From positions 30,570,773-30,634,772 of the forward strand of contig OX359278.1 of NCBI GenBank assembly GCA_947179155.2: a stretch of DNA of 64,000 nucleotides. Reading direction: 5' to 3'. Shown piece after piece: positions 11,236-23,552 of this stretch. A model generated the notes under the pieces. It made no database searches. It was not told where the DNA came from and saw only the letters and a list, made by a program, of their open reading frames with translations. This DNA comes from Hedera helix (Eukaryota; Streptophyta; Magnoliopsida; Apiales; Araliaceae). How positions within the stretch are numbered: position 1 is the stretch's first letter; each line of letters begins with the position of its first letter. Both the position numbers and the translations under genes were made by a program.

Positions 11236-12774
11236 GCAAGTAAAATGAATTGAATAACAATGCATCATGAAGAAAAGAATTTATAATAACAACTTAACAT
11301 GATTTCATTTCAAATGAAAACAAATAACTGGGGGAAATATACTTTGACATATGATAAATGAGAATTATACTGAGGGTCACAAGACCTTTAAACATAGGTT
11401 AACCAATGGTAACACTGATAACCTGTATGTGTCATAAAGACCATAAATTCTTAAACCCGTACTCGAGGTGATCGGCCTCTCGTACCTAAGACTATGCACA
11501 TCATACTACCGCATATCGCGGGGGATCGGAATTTAAAGCATCCGACAAGCTATATCCCCTAGAAATAGGGTTGTTCATCTCAGTTTCTAGGAGTCCGTAC
11601 CAAAATAATTTGGTTTGGCTCATCACTTAACGATATAGAGTAATTTGAAATTCAATTATATCAATAGTCTAGCCGGACAAATGGCATAGACTCATAACCA
11701 TCAACTCACAAATCAACAATTATGATTCGTTATGGATAACATTTAAGAATGAGTGTGAGTAACAACAGAGATTTTTAATTTTAATTGAACAATCCACAAC
11801 ATCAACCGAAATCAATATTCAAGAAAGTGGAATAATGATAAAACTTAGGAAATAGAGTTCAATGAGGATTTTAATGTCTAACATATGATTAATGGTTCAA
11901 AGTTAGGGTTTAGGAACTTGCCTCGATGTCCGTTTACTAACTTAATAGCTAATTATCCTTTCTTGGACAACCTATAATCATAGCATAATCAAATAATAAT
12001 AATTTAGTAATCTAGGATATTAATTTATGTAATTAATATCACTAACAATATAATTATTCTACCCATCAGATTTATATTAGTGTTCATAATTAATTATAAC
12101 CAAATTTGGTTTTTTAATCTATTTTACTTGTTTACTTCTCATGATTAAACACTTAATTATTAATTGGAATTATTCCTCAAAATTGAAAATTTGTCAAATT
12201 TAATTTATAAAATATTTTTATATATTTTTCTGATTTTATATAATTTTTATTAATTTTAAAACATTTATTTTAATTAAATTAAACCCGACTAGCATTTTCG
12301 TAATTATCCTGAAATTCAGAACCGGTGGCAAATTGGTAATTACGCGAAACTTTGGCTCTCCTCGCATTGCGCGACACTGTTCCTATGACGACCCCGAATC
12401 CGGGTTCCTTGAACCTCGGTTTCGGTTCAACACGAGTACAACATTTTCCTTATTGTTCATGAATTACAACAATATTATAATTGGTAAATAACCACTTATT
12501 TATAATTTTACAACATCTCTTTCTATTCCAGAATCGAAATCTTTATACATTCCTAGTATGTCTTAATATCATACATGATACGACATTCTATTACAATCAA
12601 CTTGTGTATTTAACACTCATATAACATACCAACTAAAGTATTATACTACACAATCATTTACCTGTCCAATTTGAACTAATATCTACAACAAATATTTAGA
12701 TCTTCAATGAAAGTAATATGCTTTCCTGTTCCTTGATCTTTATTGAGAACTTCAAATGTTGGTTTAGGGAAGAG

Positions 12775-12790
12775 TGAACACGACGGCTCA
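12775..12790 (-). other. Conserved LTR hairpin, D
   Basis: Element strand TGAGC, CGTCGT, GTTCA: a 5-bp stem with one G-U pair, ~395 bases before the LTR 3' end. Confidence 0.5.
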
Positions 12791-13515
12791 GCAAGTCTAA
12801 CAGATAGCACATAACACATAGTTTATGTTTATACATGCTTCTCATGCTTCATGCATTACATTATATGAATGCATCATGCTTCTCATGCTTTGCATTTATT
12901 CATGTAACATATTGATCATGCATTGGAATGAATACATGACATACAGTTCAACTTATTCAATTAATTCAGGCTTTCTATCATATAGAATCAACACACCTCA
13001 TATGGTTTCACCAAAAACATATTTAATTCAAATTTTCACATGCTTCAAGTGCACACACAACAGTTATACACATAGCAACAATATCTGAAAAACTTGTCTG
13101 GTTCGCTTCTACCGTTTACGCCTATTTGTATCTTTTATTCAACTTACAACTTATATATAAAATTGACATAATCATTAGTTACAATAACTATAAATTAGTC
13201 TTAACTTAAGACCTTAACTTCAACTTATTAACTCTTAAGATGTCCGATAAACGAACCCTTAAGTTCTGAATAAAAACCCAAGCCCAAATACAGTTTGGAC
13301 ATAACAGGTACGCTTAACCAACTTTTTCATTCACTATACGTTCATCGTACGACCCACTTTTATTAAGTTGTCTAAACTAGTCACAAGCGGACTATTTATA
13401 TCGGTTAAACATTCTTCTTTTATATAACTTAATTATTTGGACATTTAATAATGTACCAAATACCCCAAGATATTATCTACCTTTGATAATATACAACTAC
13501 ATTCAAATAGTATTC

Positions 13516-13915
13516 ATCATTTAATAATATTTTACTCACTTATTAATATTATTAATCATTTAATAATATTTTAATCATTTATTAATATTATTAACCATTT
13601 AATAATATTTTAATCACATATTAATATTATTAATCATTTAATAATATTTTAATCTCTTACTAATATTATTAATCATTTAATAATATTTTAATCACTTATT
13701 AATATTATTAACCATTTAATAATATTTTATTCACTTATTAATATTATTAATCATTTAATAATATTTTAATCATTTACTAATCTTATTAATCATTTAATAA
13801 CTTTTTAATCATATACTAATATTATTGATCATTTAATAATATTTTATTCATTTACTAATATTATTACTTATTTAATAATATTTTATTAATTTTCTAATAT
13901 TATTATATTAATAAT
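13516..13915 (+). repeat. 39-bp AT-rich minisatellite in D
   Basis: About ten tandem units of 39 bp. Each begins ATCATTTAATAATATTTTA and then has a TTAATATTATTA half. The two halves of a unit are themselves near-complementary (AATAATATT/AATATTATT), so the array can fold extensively. A short related tract occurs in H near 50930-51000. Confidence 0.93.
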
Positions 13916-14046
13916 AATATTTCATTAATTTAATTATATTATTAAACTTTTAATAATATTTATCCTCTTTTAATTATTAAATCCATTATTTATAATTAAA
14001 AATACATTTATTGGTTAAAATAATAATAAAATAATTTATATTTTTC

Positions 14047-14140
14047 CAAGCATGGGCGTATATACGCAGACCCAAGGCCTTTCTAGGGCGTATCTACGCC
14101 CATGGGCAGAATCTGGGCGTATTCTTGGCGTCTAGACGTT
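14047..14140 (-). other. GC-rich patch in D
   Basis: A GC-rich island in AT-rich LTR with repeated GGGCGTAT(A/C)TACGC-type inverted motifs (TGGGCGTATATACGCAG, GGGCGTATCTACGCCC and GGGCGTATTCTTGGCGTC). It lies ~950 bases downstream of the TATA box on the element strand. Confidence 0.55.
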
Positions 14141-15109
14141 GGGGATTGGCTGTTGGAACTTCTCTCACTAGTTTGGTCATAACTTTGTCATACGAAAATA
14201 TTTTGAGGTGATTTTTGAGTCTAAATACATTAGAATTTCATGATCTACAATTTCTCTTTATATTACAAATCCAAATTCCTAACAGAAGTAGACTAAAAAT
14301 CGCTCACAAGGACAGAGTGAAAACTAAAATCACAAATCCTTTGTTTTAAATGTTCAAACTTGAATAAAATAAACTCCACACCTCCAAATGACACCAACTT
14401 AGTGTTGTTGTCTTCATAACTTCTTGTTTTATAATATTTTATGATTCAATCATATTTTTGAAAACGTTTTGAGAAGAAATTTAAGATCGAACCGCTTAGG
14501 GTTTCAAAACGCCATATTTTGCGGTAAAAGCCATAACTTGCTTATTTCTTCAAAATTTTCAATCGTTCAAGTTAGGTTATCTTCACAATACATAAACCTA
14601 TCTTTCAAGACTCTTAGATCATAAATATAACCCACACATCTCAACTCATAATCATCAACCTAGTTATTTAACTAAGGTTTTTACCGATAAATCTCTATAT
14701 GCACCTTTCTTCTAATTCTTTGCATACCACCTATAAAAATACATATATTAACTATATCAAACCATGAATATACCTATATATTATAGCTTTAGACTTCTAG
14801 ATCATCAAAATAACTTTTGATCGGTTAAAAAAATATTTTGATCATTTAAAACTTATATAAATTATAAAAATGCACTGAGGAAGAGTTAAAACACTTTTCA
14901 ACCTCTTGGATTTGAATGTTCTTCTTCTTGATCTACCCAAAATAGCTATCCTTCTTGATGACTTAACCTTTCTCTTACCAATATTCACTAACACTTTGGA
15001 GAACATAGATGAATCTCTCAAATGTGCTCTCCCTTCTCTCTAGAACCTCTCTCTATAAGTTAGTAAAATGAAGCAAATGAGCAAACTCTCTATAATGCAC
15101 TAGGAGAGT

Positions 15110-15121
15110 CTTATATATAGG
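15110..15121 (-). promoter_or_regulatory. TATA box of solo LTR D
   Basis: Element strand CCTATATATAAG, followed ~30 bases downstream by a purine-rich GAGAGAG leader, as in J. Confidence 0.65.
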
Positions 15122-17507
15122 ACAATCCTAATCCTACTTAAGCCTCCTAAGCAACCAACACTAGTTAATTAGAGGTCTTAAACATGCTTACTATTTCTTT
15201 GAATGACAACCTTGATTGACCAAGTGATTGACACACATCAAGATGCTTACAAGCTATAGGTTGAGTAAAACAAAAGCAACTTTCTCCAACACTTAACCAA
15301 AGTGTGGTTAAGGCCCTTACTCTTGTAACCTATGATAACTCAACTATCAACCATGGTTCAAGCTCATCAATTAAACATGCACACATCTTCCACCAAATAA
15401 CCCAAGTAGGGTTAATTCTCTACAATCAATTATACATATATATTCAATATATTTATATAATTACTAACACTTAGCTCTAGCATTGGTTAATGTTTTATTT
15501 TTATTACCACTTAGGGTTAACAAGTAACCCAACAATGGTTAGTTCTCTACAACATAAATTCATAAGAATTGACCATCTTCATTGACTAGGGTTGGTGAAC
15601 CACCCATTGGTTAATTCATTTAACCAACATTGGTTAACTCTCTACCAATTCATATACTTACAACATATATATCTCTACATATTCACCAATAACCTTTTAT
15701 TTAAATTATATCATAGCTTGAATTGACCAATTTAAATTGAATACAAGCAATATACATTTTTACTCAATCTCCAAGTGGGACCCCATGTTTGGTCAACACT
15801 CCACAATTTTTTCTTTATTTTTATTATATATATATATATATATATAATACCTGCAATTTCTACTAACCGTTAACCAAGGTATGATTAATTCTCTACAACA
15901 TGCAACCCATGGTTATCTACCAATTCTACCTTGGTGAATTTTATACATACATAATTGTATCTATAATATTCTTCCTATAACTAACTCATATATAGTTAAA
16001 TCTTTAATTTATTTACTACCTAGGGTTACTCAATTAACTCATCCATAGTTAATTCTCATTATCACATTCATTCACCTAGCAATTAACCAATGTTTTGTTA
16101 ATACTCTCTCTTGTCTACCAACTAGGGTTATTCAATTAACCCTACATTAGTTAATTCTCTACACTTAACAATACTTGAATTTATTCTCCCAACATATTGA
16201 CCAACATTTGACTTTTAAATTTGGACTCAATATTTGGGCTACTAGTTTATTTTGCATTGGACTCCCTTATTTAATTATTTGAGCTACCCAACACAATCAC
16301 ACATCTTTATAACTTGGGCTAGTTAATTAATTTAATTGGACTACCACCACATTATATACAATACTTGCCAACATAATTTAATTGAACTTATATTAATTAC
16401 CTCTTGGACTATAATATTTGGGCTTATTATTTAATTACCCATCTTCATGCAAGTATTTCCATATTGGGTTTGTATTAAATTCATTAATGGACTCTATATA
16501 ACAACTTAATAATTAAGTTAATTACTTAATTAATTAACTTCTTATTATTGCCACATTAGGCAATCGTTCTAGCTTTTTCATAACTCCAACTCATGACTAA
16601 TATAATTAACCTAATTAATTATATTTCATGACTTTCCTTCTTACTTCATATTTAAACTAATTAATTTATTAGTTTTAATTGAGTATTAATTTACTCATCT
16701 TCTTATTTGTCTAACAAACACACTTTAGGCATATATAATTTAATATAACCACCTTCACTTCTTAATTGAATTTATTTTCTTAATAAATTATCTACATGCA
16801 TCATTAAAATATTCCCACGTTTAATTTCTAACAAATAAATTATGTTAAAAAAATATTTACCTATTTTCTACACATCTTACTTCTCAAATTTTAGGTTTTA
16901 AACTATAACCTTTAATTAATATTTAAAAATCTTATTTACAATTCTTGTAAATATCTGAGATATTACAGTTCCTCTCATTCACAAAACGGCGTCGTTTTTC
17001 TCACGCCGGCTACAGGAATTCGATCGCCGCGCATGGCACGGCCAAAAATCTATTCCGCTCGAAACGTCGCCGTTTCATCCCTGATCCGGGAAAAAAATTG
17101 GCCGCGCGCAATGCGCGGGCGGCCTAAAATTTTTTTTCCCTTTCCTGCGTTAACAGTAGCCAGCCGGAAGCATTTTTACCAAATTTTTGTTCATTATTTC
17201 TACCATATAATTACCCCAAACATCATAAAATTCATAAATACACATCTAAAAATTATATAGAACAATTATATGATTATTTACTAATTTTCACTAAATTATT
17301 TTATCACCACAAATACAAAAATAAATCAAATAAACTATTTTTATACCTTCTAAAAGCTTGAAAATTTTTCTTGGAGGCTTGATAGACACCTTGATGGCAC
17401 CAAATATTTTCTTCTTGGTGGTGATGGTAGCTACGGGTGGCAGATGGTGGTGGTGGGAGAAGAAAGGAAATATAGAGATAGGATGGTTATTTGATGTTTG
17501 GCAATTG

Positions 17508-17508
<1 letters not shown>

Positions 17509-17579
<71 letters not shown>
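17509..17579 (+). repeat. (TTA)n microsatellite, C left LTR
   Basis: About 23 units. The allelic tract in the partner LTR at 26583-26685 is about 34 units. Confidence 0.95.
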
Positions 17580-17581
<2 letters not shown>

Positions 17582-18006
17582 TCTTCCAAGCATGCTTAAT
17601 ACTCAATTGGGTGAGTAATTTTTAAATGTTCACTCCAAGTCCACCGACTTGGAGTTAAGTCGGTGAAAATTTTACTCATCGTTCCTAATTTAATACATTA
17701 TACAGTTGTTTCGGGTAATAAATATTTTATATAATATATATAAAATACTTATTTTAATTTACCAAAATTCATAAAATAATTTATAACTAATATTTATATA
17801 TTTTTAAAATATTTTACTTGATAAATTTTGTACACGCATAATGACATGCATGAAATTATATGAAGTATTTTATACTTCCAAAGTTAATAAAATAATACAT
17901 AGAATTTAATAAAATTAAATTTTTCAACGTTTCAACATTGTTACATATACATTACGTAAATATCCATGTATTTTCTATTATTACATAATATATACATATA
18001 TCAATT

Positions 18007-18008
<2 letters not shown>

Positions 18009-18067
<59 letters not shown>
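18009..18067 (+). repeat. (TA)n microsatellite, C left LTR
   Basis: About 29 TA units; the partner LTR has a shorter tract at 27120-27156. Confidence 0.95.
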
Positions 18068-18069
<2 letters not shown>

Positions 18070-18678
18070 GTATTGTAATCATTTCTTTTACATACATAAT
18101 TCACAAAAATATTAAATCTCATAAAAATAGAAATAATTCTATTTTTGCATAATCACAATTTATTTTATTAAAATAATAATTATTCATATTTATTTATTAT
18201 TCTTTTCACTATTTCATATATTTTATATAAACTATACAATATAATTTTGCATAATTTATATAATTATTAACCTTTCTTTAATGAATTTATTTACATATAA
18301 TTTATATAATCATAAATTCCCTTATATTTAATTATATTTCCTTATATAAAATATATAATTTAATATTATATATTTTATATAATTAATTACCCTTCTTAAT
18401 AATTTCCCAAAAATTCACCATACATCTTAATTAATCTATAAACACAATTATAACCTTGTTAATTCTCTCATTAACTCTTAATTTAATTTAGAATAAATTT
18501 TTAATATTAATTCCTATTTTATTGACACCATTCATTTAAAATTAATAACAGTACGATAGAATATATTTATACATAAATAATTTACACAATTCACATTACC
18601 TATCAAGTTTAAATAATTAAAATACATACATTTTATTTATTTAAACTTTTTACACGTCGTAATATTCTGGATATTACT

Positions 18679-18695
18679 TTCTTCCCCCCTTATAA
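18679..18695 (-). other. Polypurine tract of C
   Basis: Element strand TTATAAGGGGGGAAGAA, immediately before the 3' LTR. Confidence 0.85.
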
Positions 18696-18723
18696 AAATT
18701 CCGTCCCGAAATTTCTACACTAA

Positions 18724-19170
18724 CTATTCCAATAAACTAGGATAATTCTTCCGCATTTTCTCTTCTAATTCTCACGTGGCTTCTTCAATGTTATGATTTC
18801 GCCATAGCACTTTAACAGAAGGAATCACTTTGTTTCTTAAGACTTGTTCTTTCCTAACTAATATTTGGACAGGAATTTCTTCATAAGTTAAATCCTTCTA
18901 TATCTGAATAGGTTCATATGCTATGACGTGCTTATAATCTGGCTTGTATGGTCGTAACACTGACACGTGGAAAACATTATGTATATGTTCTAATTCTGGA
19001 GGTAGTGCCACTTCATATTCCACTTCCCCAACTTTCTTTAATACTTCAAACGGTCCAATAAATCTAGGACTTAATTTACCTTTCTTTCCAAATCTGATTT
19101 TTCCCTTCCATGGAAACACTTTAAGAAACACGTGGCTTCCCACCTCAAAATCCCGACTTTGACTATGCAA
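18724..19170 (-). pseudogene. Integrase C-terminal region and chromodomain-like tail (C)
   Basis: The end of the C polyprotein. It begins SRDFEVGSHVFLKVFPWKG, the GPY/F-type integrase C-terminus, with SPRFIGPFEVLKKVG and HNVFHVSVLRPYKPD. A chromodomain-like tail follows: VIPSVKVLWRNHNIEEAT, then a stop where the usual Trp codon became TGA, then ELEEKMRKNYPSLLE. Such tails direct integration to heterochromatin in chromoviruses. The ORF is split by a stop at 18898 and ends at 18724, ~30 bases before the polypurine tract. Confidence 0.9.
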
Positions 19171-20229
19171 ATCTGCATACTTTTTCTGTCGATCCTGAGC
19201 TGCTATTAACCGAGCTCATATCAACTTAACTATATCCGTCGTTTATTGAACTAATTTAGGTCCTAGCAGTTGACGTTCGCCAACTTCATCCTAACACAAA
19301 GGAGTTCTATACTTTCTTCCATATAAAGCTTCGTAAGGCGGCATTCCTATACTTGTGTGGTAACTGTTGTTATATGTAAATTTCACCAAAGGTAGATGAT
19401 CGTCCCAATTTTCTTTGAAATCCATAATACATGCCGGCAACATATCTTTTAAAGTTTGTATCGTCCTTTCGCTTTGACCATCGGTTTGCGGATGGTAAAC
19501 CGTACTTAACCTCAGTTGTGTCCCTAACCTCTCTTGCAAACTCCTCCAAAAATTCAGTGTAAAGCGCGGATCCCGATCTGACACAATTGACACTAGTACT
19601 TCATGCTGCGATATCACTTCTTTAATATAGATTCTAGCTAATTGATCCAATTTGTATTTAATCTTAATTGGCAAGAAGTGAGTCGACTTTGTTAGTCTGT
19701 CTATGATCACCCATATAGCATCGTAGCCCTTTTGAGTAATCGGAAGCCCTACCATGAAATTCATGGTAATATGTTCCCATTTCCATTTTGGAATTTCAAG
19801 AGGTTGGAGCAGTCCACTTAGCTTCTGATGCTCAGCTTTGATCCGTTGAAACGTCAAGCACCGGCTTACATAATCCGCAATTTCTCATTTCATGTTTGGC
19901 CACCAAAAATGTTTTCGTACATCTTGGTACATTTTCGTACTTCCTGGATGAATCGAGAATTTCGAATTATGTGCTTCCCGTAATATCTCCTCCTTTAATT
20001 CAACTACTGCTGGTATCCAGATTCGTCCCTCAAATCTGAGAATTCCATTACTGTCTATTTGAAATTTTACTTCATCATTTAAGGTAACCCTATTCCTTAC
20101 CTGAGTACATTCATCATTGGCTAATTGGGCCTCCTTCACCTTATCTAACAGTGTTGGTTGCATCTCTACAACAAATAGCATCTCATCTGCTTTAGAAGGG
20201 TATCTCATTTCAATTTCCAATTTTGTCAT
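19171..20229 (-). pseudogene. Integrase (C)
   Basis: Integrase joins the cDNA to host DNA. The N-terminal zinc finger is visible: HNSKFSIH and then RCLTFQ, where the second Cys of CLTCQ is Phe. In the catalytic core the first Asp is Asn (TMNFMVGLP where the family has TMDF), the second Asp is kept in VSDRDPRFT, and the Glu is kept in QSERTIQTLKDML. The HPQTDGQSE and EALYGRKYRTPLC motifs are clear. A stop at 19882 splits the finger from the core, and a frameshift separates integrase from RNase H near 20270. With a Cys and a catalytic Asp missing it would be inactive even if read through. Confidence 0.93.
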
Positions 20230-20304
20230 TTCCTAAATTAGTTTATCCTGAACAGTTACTTTCATTAACTTTTCTCTCTCCTTTCTACTTAAAGCATCCG
20301 CTAC

Positions 20305-20700
20305 TACATTAGTTTTTTCCTGGATGGTAGAGGATTTCACAATTATAATCTTTTATTAATTCTAACCACCTCCGCTGACGCATATTTAACTCCTTTTGTG
20401 TGAAGATATATTTCAGACTCTTATGGTCTATATATATCTCGCATTTCTCCCCATAAAGGTAATGTCTCCGTATTTTCAAAGCAAATACTACTGCTGCCAA
20501 TTCCAAGTCATGCGTCGGATACCCCTTCTCATAATCTTTCAACTGTCGTGACGCGTATGTAATAACCTTACTGTTCTGCATAAGCACACAACCTAACCAT
20601 TTATGAGAGGCGTCACTATACACCACAAAATTCCCTATTTCATCAGGCAAAGTTAACACCGGAGCTTCGCTTAGCCTTTTCTTTCACTCACAAAAACTTT
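20305..20700 (-). pseudogene. RNase H (C)
   Basis: Reads VLTLPDEIGNFVVYSDASHK, LELAAVVFALKIRRHYLYG and IYIDHKSLKYIF, carrying the Asp, Glu and Asp acidic residues of Ty3/gypsy RNase H, then RQRRWLELIKDYN and LYHPGKN. It is in frame with RT but separated by a stop near 20660-20680. A frameshift follows before integrase. Confidence 0.93.
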
Positions 20701-21610
20701 CCTCACATTTATCTGTCCACACAAATTTTACAGACTTACTAATTAAATTGGTTAGCGGAGTTGCTATCTTAGAGAAATCTTGAATAAATCGTCGATAATA
20801 ACCTGCTAAACCTAAGAAACTTCTCACTTCTGTGGGTGACTTTGGTTGTTCCTAATTAATTACAGCTTCAACTTTTGCAGGGTCCACAGAAATTTCATCT
20901 TTATCAATAACATGACCCAAAAAGTGAACTCTTTCTAACCAGAATTCACACTTTGAGAATTTGGCATATAACTTTTCTTTTCTCAAAGTTTCTAACACTA
21001 TCTTTAAATGATCTGCATGCTCTTCCTGAGACTTGGAATATACCAAGATATCATCTATGAATACCACCACAAATTTATCCAAATAGGGTTTAAAAATCAT
21101 ACTCATCATATCCATAAATGTCGCTGGTGCATTCGTCAATCCAAACGGCATCACCAGAAACTCGTAATGACCATAACGAGTTCTGAATGCTGTTTTCGGC
21201 ACATCCTCCTTACTTATTTTCAACTGATGATACCTTGACCGAAGATCAATCTTTGAAAAGTATTTTGCTCCTTTTAACTGATCGAAAAGATCATCAATCC
21301 TAGGCAAAGGGTATTTATTCTTGATGGTCATCTTATTTAACTCTCTGTAATCAATACACAATCGTAAGGTTCCATCATTCTTTTTAACAAATAACACTGG
21401 TGCTCCCCATGGAGACACACTCAGTTGAATAAACTTCTTATCTAATAGCTCTTGTAGTTGTTTCATCAACTCTTTCATTTCCACTAGGGCCATTCTATAC
21501 AAAGCCTTAGATATTGGAGCAGTTCCCGGTATTACATCAATCATAAATTCGATTTTCCGATCTGGTGGAAGACCAGGTAAGTCATCCGGAAACACATCGG
21601 GAAATTTCGT
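20701..21610 (-). pseudogene. Reverse transcriptase (C)
   Basis: An open stretch of 247 codons (21595-20852) gives almost the whole RT. It starts FPDDLPGLPPDRKIEF, the start typical of chromovirus RT. Then come VSPWGAPVLFVKKND, RLCIDYRELN, KYPLPRIDDLFDQL, KIDLRSRYHQ (usually RSGYHQ), FRTRYGHYEFLVMPFGLTNAPATF, the catalytic VFIDDILVYS and KCEFWLERVHFLGHVI. A stop after VEAVIN interrupts the connection (EQPKSPTEVRSFLGLAGYYRRF), which continues in frame. The active-site Asp pair is intact. It is the best preserved coding domain in the window. Confidence 0.95.
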
Positions 21611-21674
21611 TCACTACCGGTATTTCCCCCTTTTTCATTTCCCCTTTCTAGGTATCTATCACATATGCTAAGTA

Positions 21675-22200
21675 TCATATGCCTCCCTTCCTTAACGCCC
21701 TACTAGCTTGCATGACTGACAGACAACTAAATTGTCTCGGTAATTTGCTACCATAAAATACTATTTTTGACTTTTTAGGAGTCTGTAAAGTTACACACTT
21801 CTTTTGAAAATCAATTATGGCTTTATGGTTATACAACCAGTCCATCCCTAGGATGACATCAAATTCCCCAAGACGTATAGAAATTAAATCCACATATAAC
21901 TTATGTTTTCTTATCACCATAGGGCAATGTTTATGCACATGATTAACAGGTATCACTTCTTTATTTGCAATCTCTATATTCAAGGGTTGTTCTAAATTTT
22001 CATAAGTCAACCCTAGTCTTCTAGCAAATTCATCAGAAATAAAAGAGCACGTAGCACCCGAATCAAAAAGCACACATGCATTAGTATTGCAAATTGAAAT
22101 GGTACCTGACACCACATCTTTAGAATTTTCCGCATCCTGTACCGTCATGTTAAATGTTCGAGTGGTAGGACGACCTTGTTGAGTTGGTGCGGGGAATGTC
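21675..22200 (-). pseudogene. Aspartic protease (C)
   Basis: Follows the zinc knuckles in one open frame. It contains ACVLFDSGATCSFISDEFA with the DSGA active site, LYVDLISIRLGEFDVILGMDWL (the ILGMDWL flap-side motif of plant gypsy proteases) and CVTLQTPKKSKIVFYGS. A frame change between 21675 and 21610 separates it from RT. The catalytic Asp is intact, unlike in E where it is Asn. Confidence 0.93.
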
Positions 22201-23265
22201 AGTTTCCCTCCACTCGTTACCTCTGTCGTTTTCTTTGGACAGTTTCGAGCAAAATGACCTGCCGCTCCACAGTTAAAACATCCTGTTTTCTTCAATTTTA
22301 GGCAACTTGGTGCAATGTGTCCTTCTTGTTGGCATTTATAACAAACATTTTTCCCCTTCAAACAAACCCCTGAATGATTCTTTCCACAATTACTACAAGG
22401 CTCAATTTTCTTCTTTACATCTCCGGATTTGTTTCCGGAGGTGTTGGTACTACCACTCCACTTTTTCTTACTAGGAGGGTTGGTACTACTACCACTTCCC
22501 CCTTGGAATCTCCTTCATTCCTCCTTTTCTTTTGCTCTTGATGGTATTTCGTAATAGCTTCACTACCTCCCTCGGCTAATATTGCCTTTTCCAACACATC
22601 AGCATATGTTGTTATCTGAAACATATTCACCTTACTATAAATCCAGGGCTTCAATCATTGTTCAAATCTTTTGGCTTTTCGCTCTTCTGTACTAACCTGA
22701 TATGGAGCAAATCGGGCTAATTCATTAAACTTGGCTGCATACTCAGCTACTGACATGTTATTTTGCTTTAATTCCAAAAACTGAATTTCTAACTTATTCT
22801 TCATACTAGTTGGAAAATAATTCTCGAAAAATAGTTCCTTAAATCTCTTTCAAGGAACTATTTCTCCCGCTTCTCTATTTTGATTTGCTTGCCACCAGTG
22901 GGCAGCCTCTCCTTTCATCATGAAGGTTGCAAAAGCAGTCTTCTGCTCCTCAACTACTCTAACCACTTCAAAAACCCTTTCCATCTCCATAATCCAAGTT
23001 TGAGCTTCTAAAGGGTTTATAGAGCCCTTAAATTCTGGTGGTCCAGCTAGTTTAAAGTCTTTAAAATTTGCAAAATGAGGGGGTTGGGTATTTTTTCAGC
23101 AGGAACTGGGTTTCTATTTTGCATTGCACCTGCTAGTAAATCTACTAACCTTTGCACTAAATCAACTGGGACTGTTTCTAGTTCTATTCTTGTACCTGAC
23201 TCAGTGATTTCATTCACTGATTCTTCTGGTGCTTTTCTAGCAGGTCTACCTCTCTTTGGTGGCAT
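22200..23265 (-). pseudogene. Gag with three zinc knuckles (C)
   Basis: Start codon at 23265: MPPKRGRPARKAPEESVNEI, a basic N-terminus. The capsid region is in another frame after a frameshift near 23085: GPPEFKGSI, EAQTWIMEMERVFEV, AHWWQANQN, VAEYAAKFNELARFAP and KAKRFEQ, then a stop, then LKPWIYSKVNMFQITTYADVLEKA. The nucleocapsid has three knuckles, CSNCGKNHSGVC, CYKCQQEGHIAPSC and CFNCGAAGHFARNC, in a third frame. At least two frameshifts and one stop make it nonfunctional. Gag lies ~280 bases downstream of the extra coiled-coil ORF. Confidence 0.92.
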
Positions 23266-23506
23266 TCTGAAATATAAACTTTATATTAATTTACATTACT
23301 ATATTTACAATGCAGAATTTAAAACTAGCAATTTTTTATTTTTTACCAAAACATACTTTATAACATTACCATTCAAATATTTACATTAACAACCAACTAT
23401 TTTATAAGATACATACATACCCCAAGTCACACATACATCCTATTTACATACCCTATCTCTACTATTTACATCAAAAGTAGGATCCCATACTATTTATATA
23501 AACACC

Positions 23507-23510
<4 letters not shown>

Positions 23511-23548
<38 letters not shown>
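23511..23548 (+). repeat. (TA)n microsatellite between extra ORF and gag of C
   Basis: About 19 TA units directly downstream of the stop codon of the extra ORF. Confidence 0.95.

Positions 23549-23552
<4 letters not shown>

Larger units (their letters stand above)
12384..16967 (-). mobile_element. Solo LTR D nested in the C 3' LTR
   Basis: 4,584 bp flanked by TSD GTTCC (12379-12383 and 16968-16972). On the element strand it starts TGTAATATC and ends ...GGTCGTCATA (TGTGACGACC at other elements, here one base changed). No PBS, polypurine tract, internal direct repeat or coding region is visible, so it is a solo LTR left by LTR-LTR recombination. It is related to H and to the LTR of I. It holds a TATA box, a 39-bp AT-rich minisatellite and a GC-rich patch. 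It is the youngest layer of the E-B-C-D nest. Confidence 0.88.
10866..18678 (-). repeat. 3' LTR of chromovirus C (interrupted by D)
   Basis: The halves 10866-12383 and 16968-18678 together make ~3.22 kb and align with 24525-27767. The terminal A of ...TATTACA is T here. The LTR contains three CpG-rich motifs (one at the D junction, two at 17028-17125), an ATT microsatellite and a TA microsatellite. Confidence 0.93.

Noticed and set aside
13516..13915. Regular 39-bp repeats reminiscent of an array
   Set aside because: Not CRISPR: units are contiguous, without unique spacers, AT-only and inside a plant LTR.
17033..17260. 75-codon plus-strand frame over the CpG cluster of C
   Set aside because: The frame is not kept in the partner LTR (25992-26198 differs in extent) and the open reading is due to local GC content.
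17291..17618. Open frames with long Asn, Leu or Ile runs (also 26506-26710)
   Set aside because: They are translations of the TTA microsatellites in the LTRs of C, with no other protein signal.
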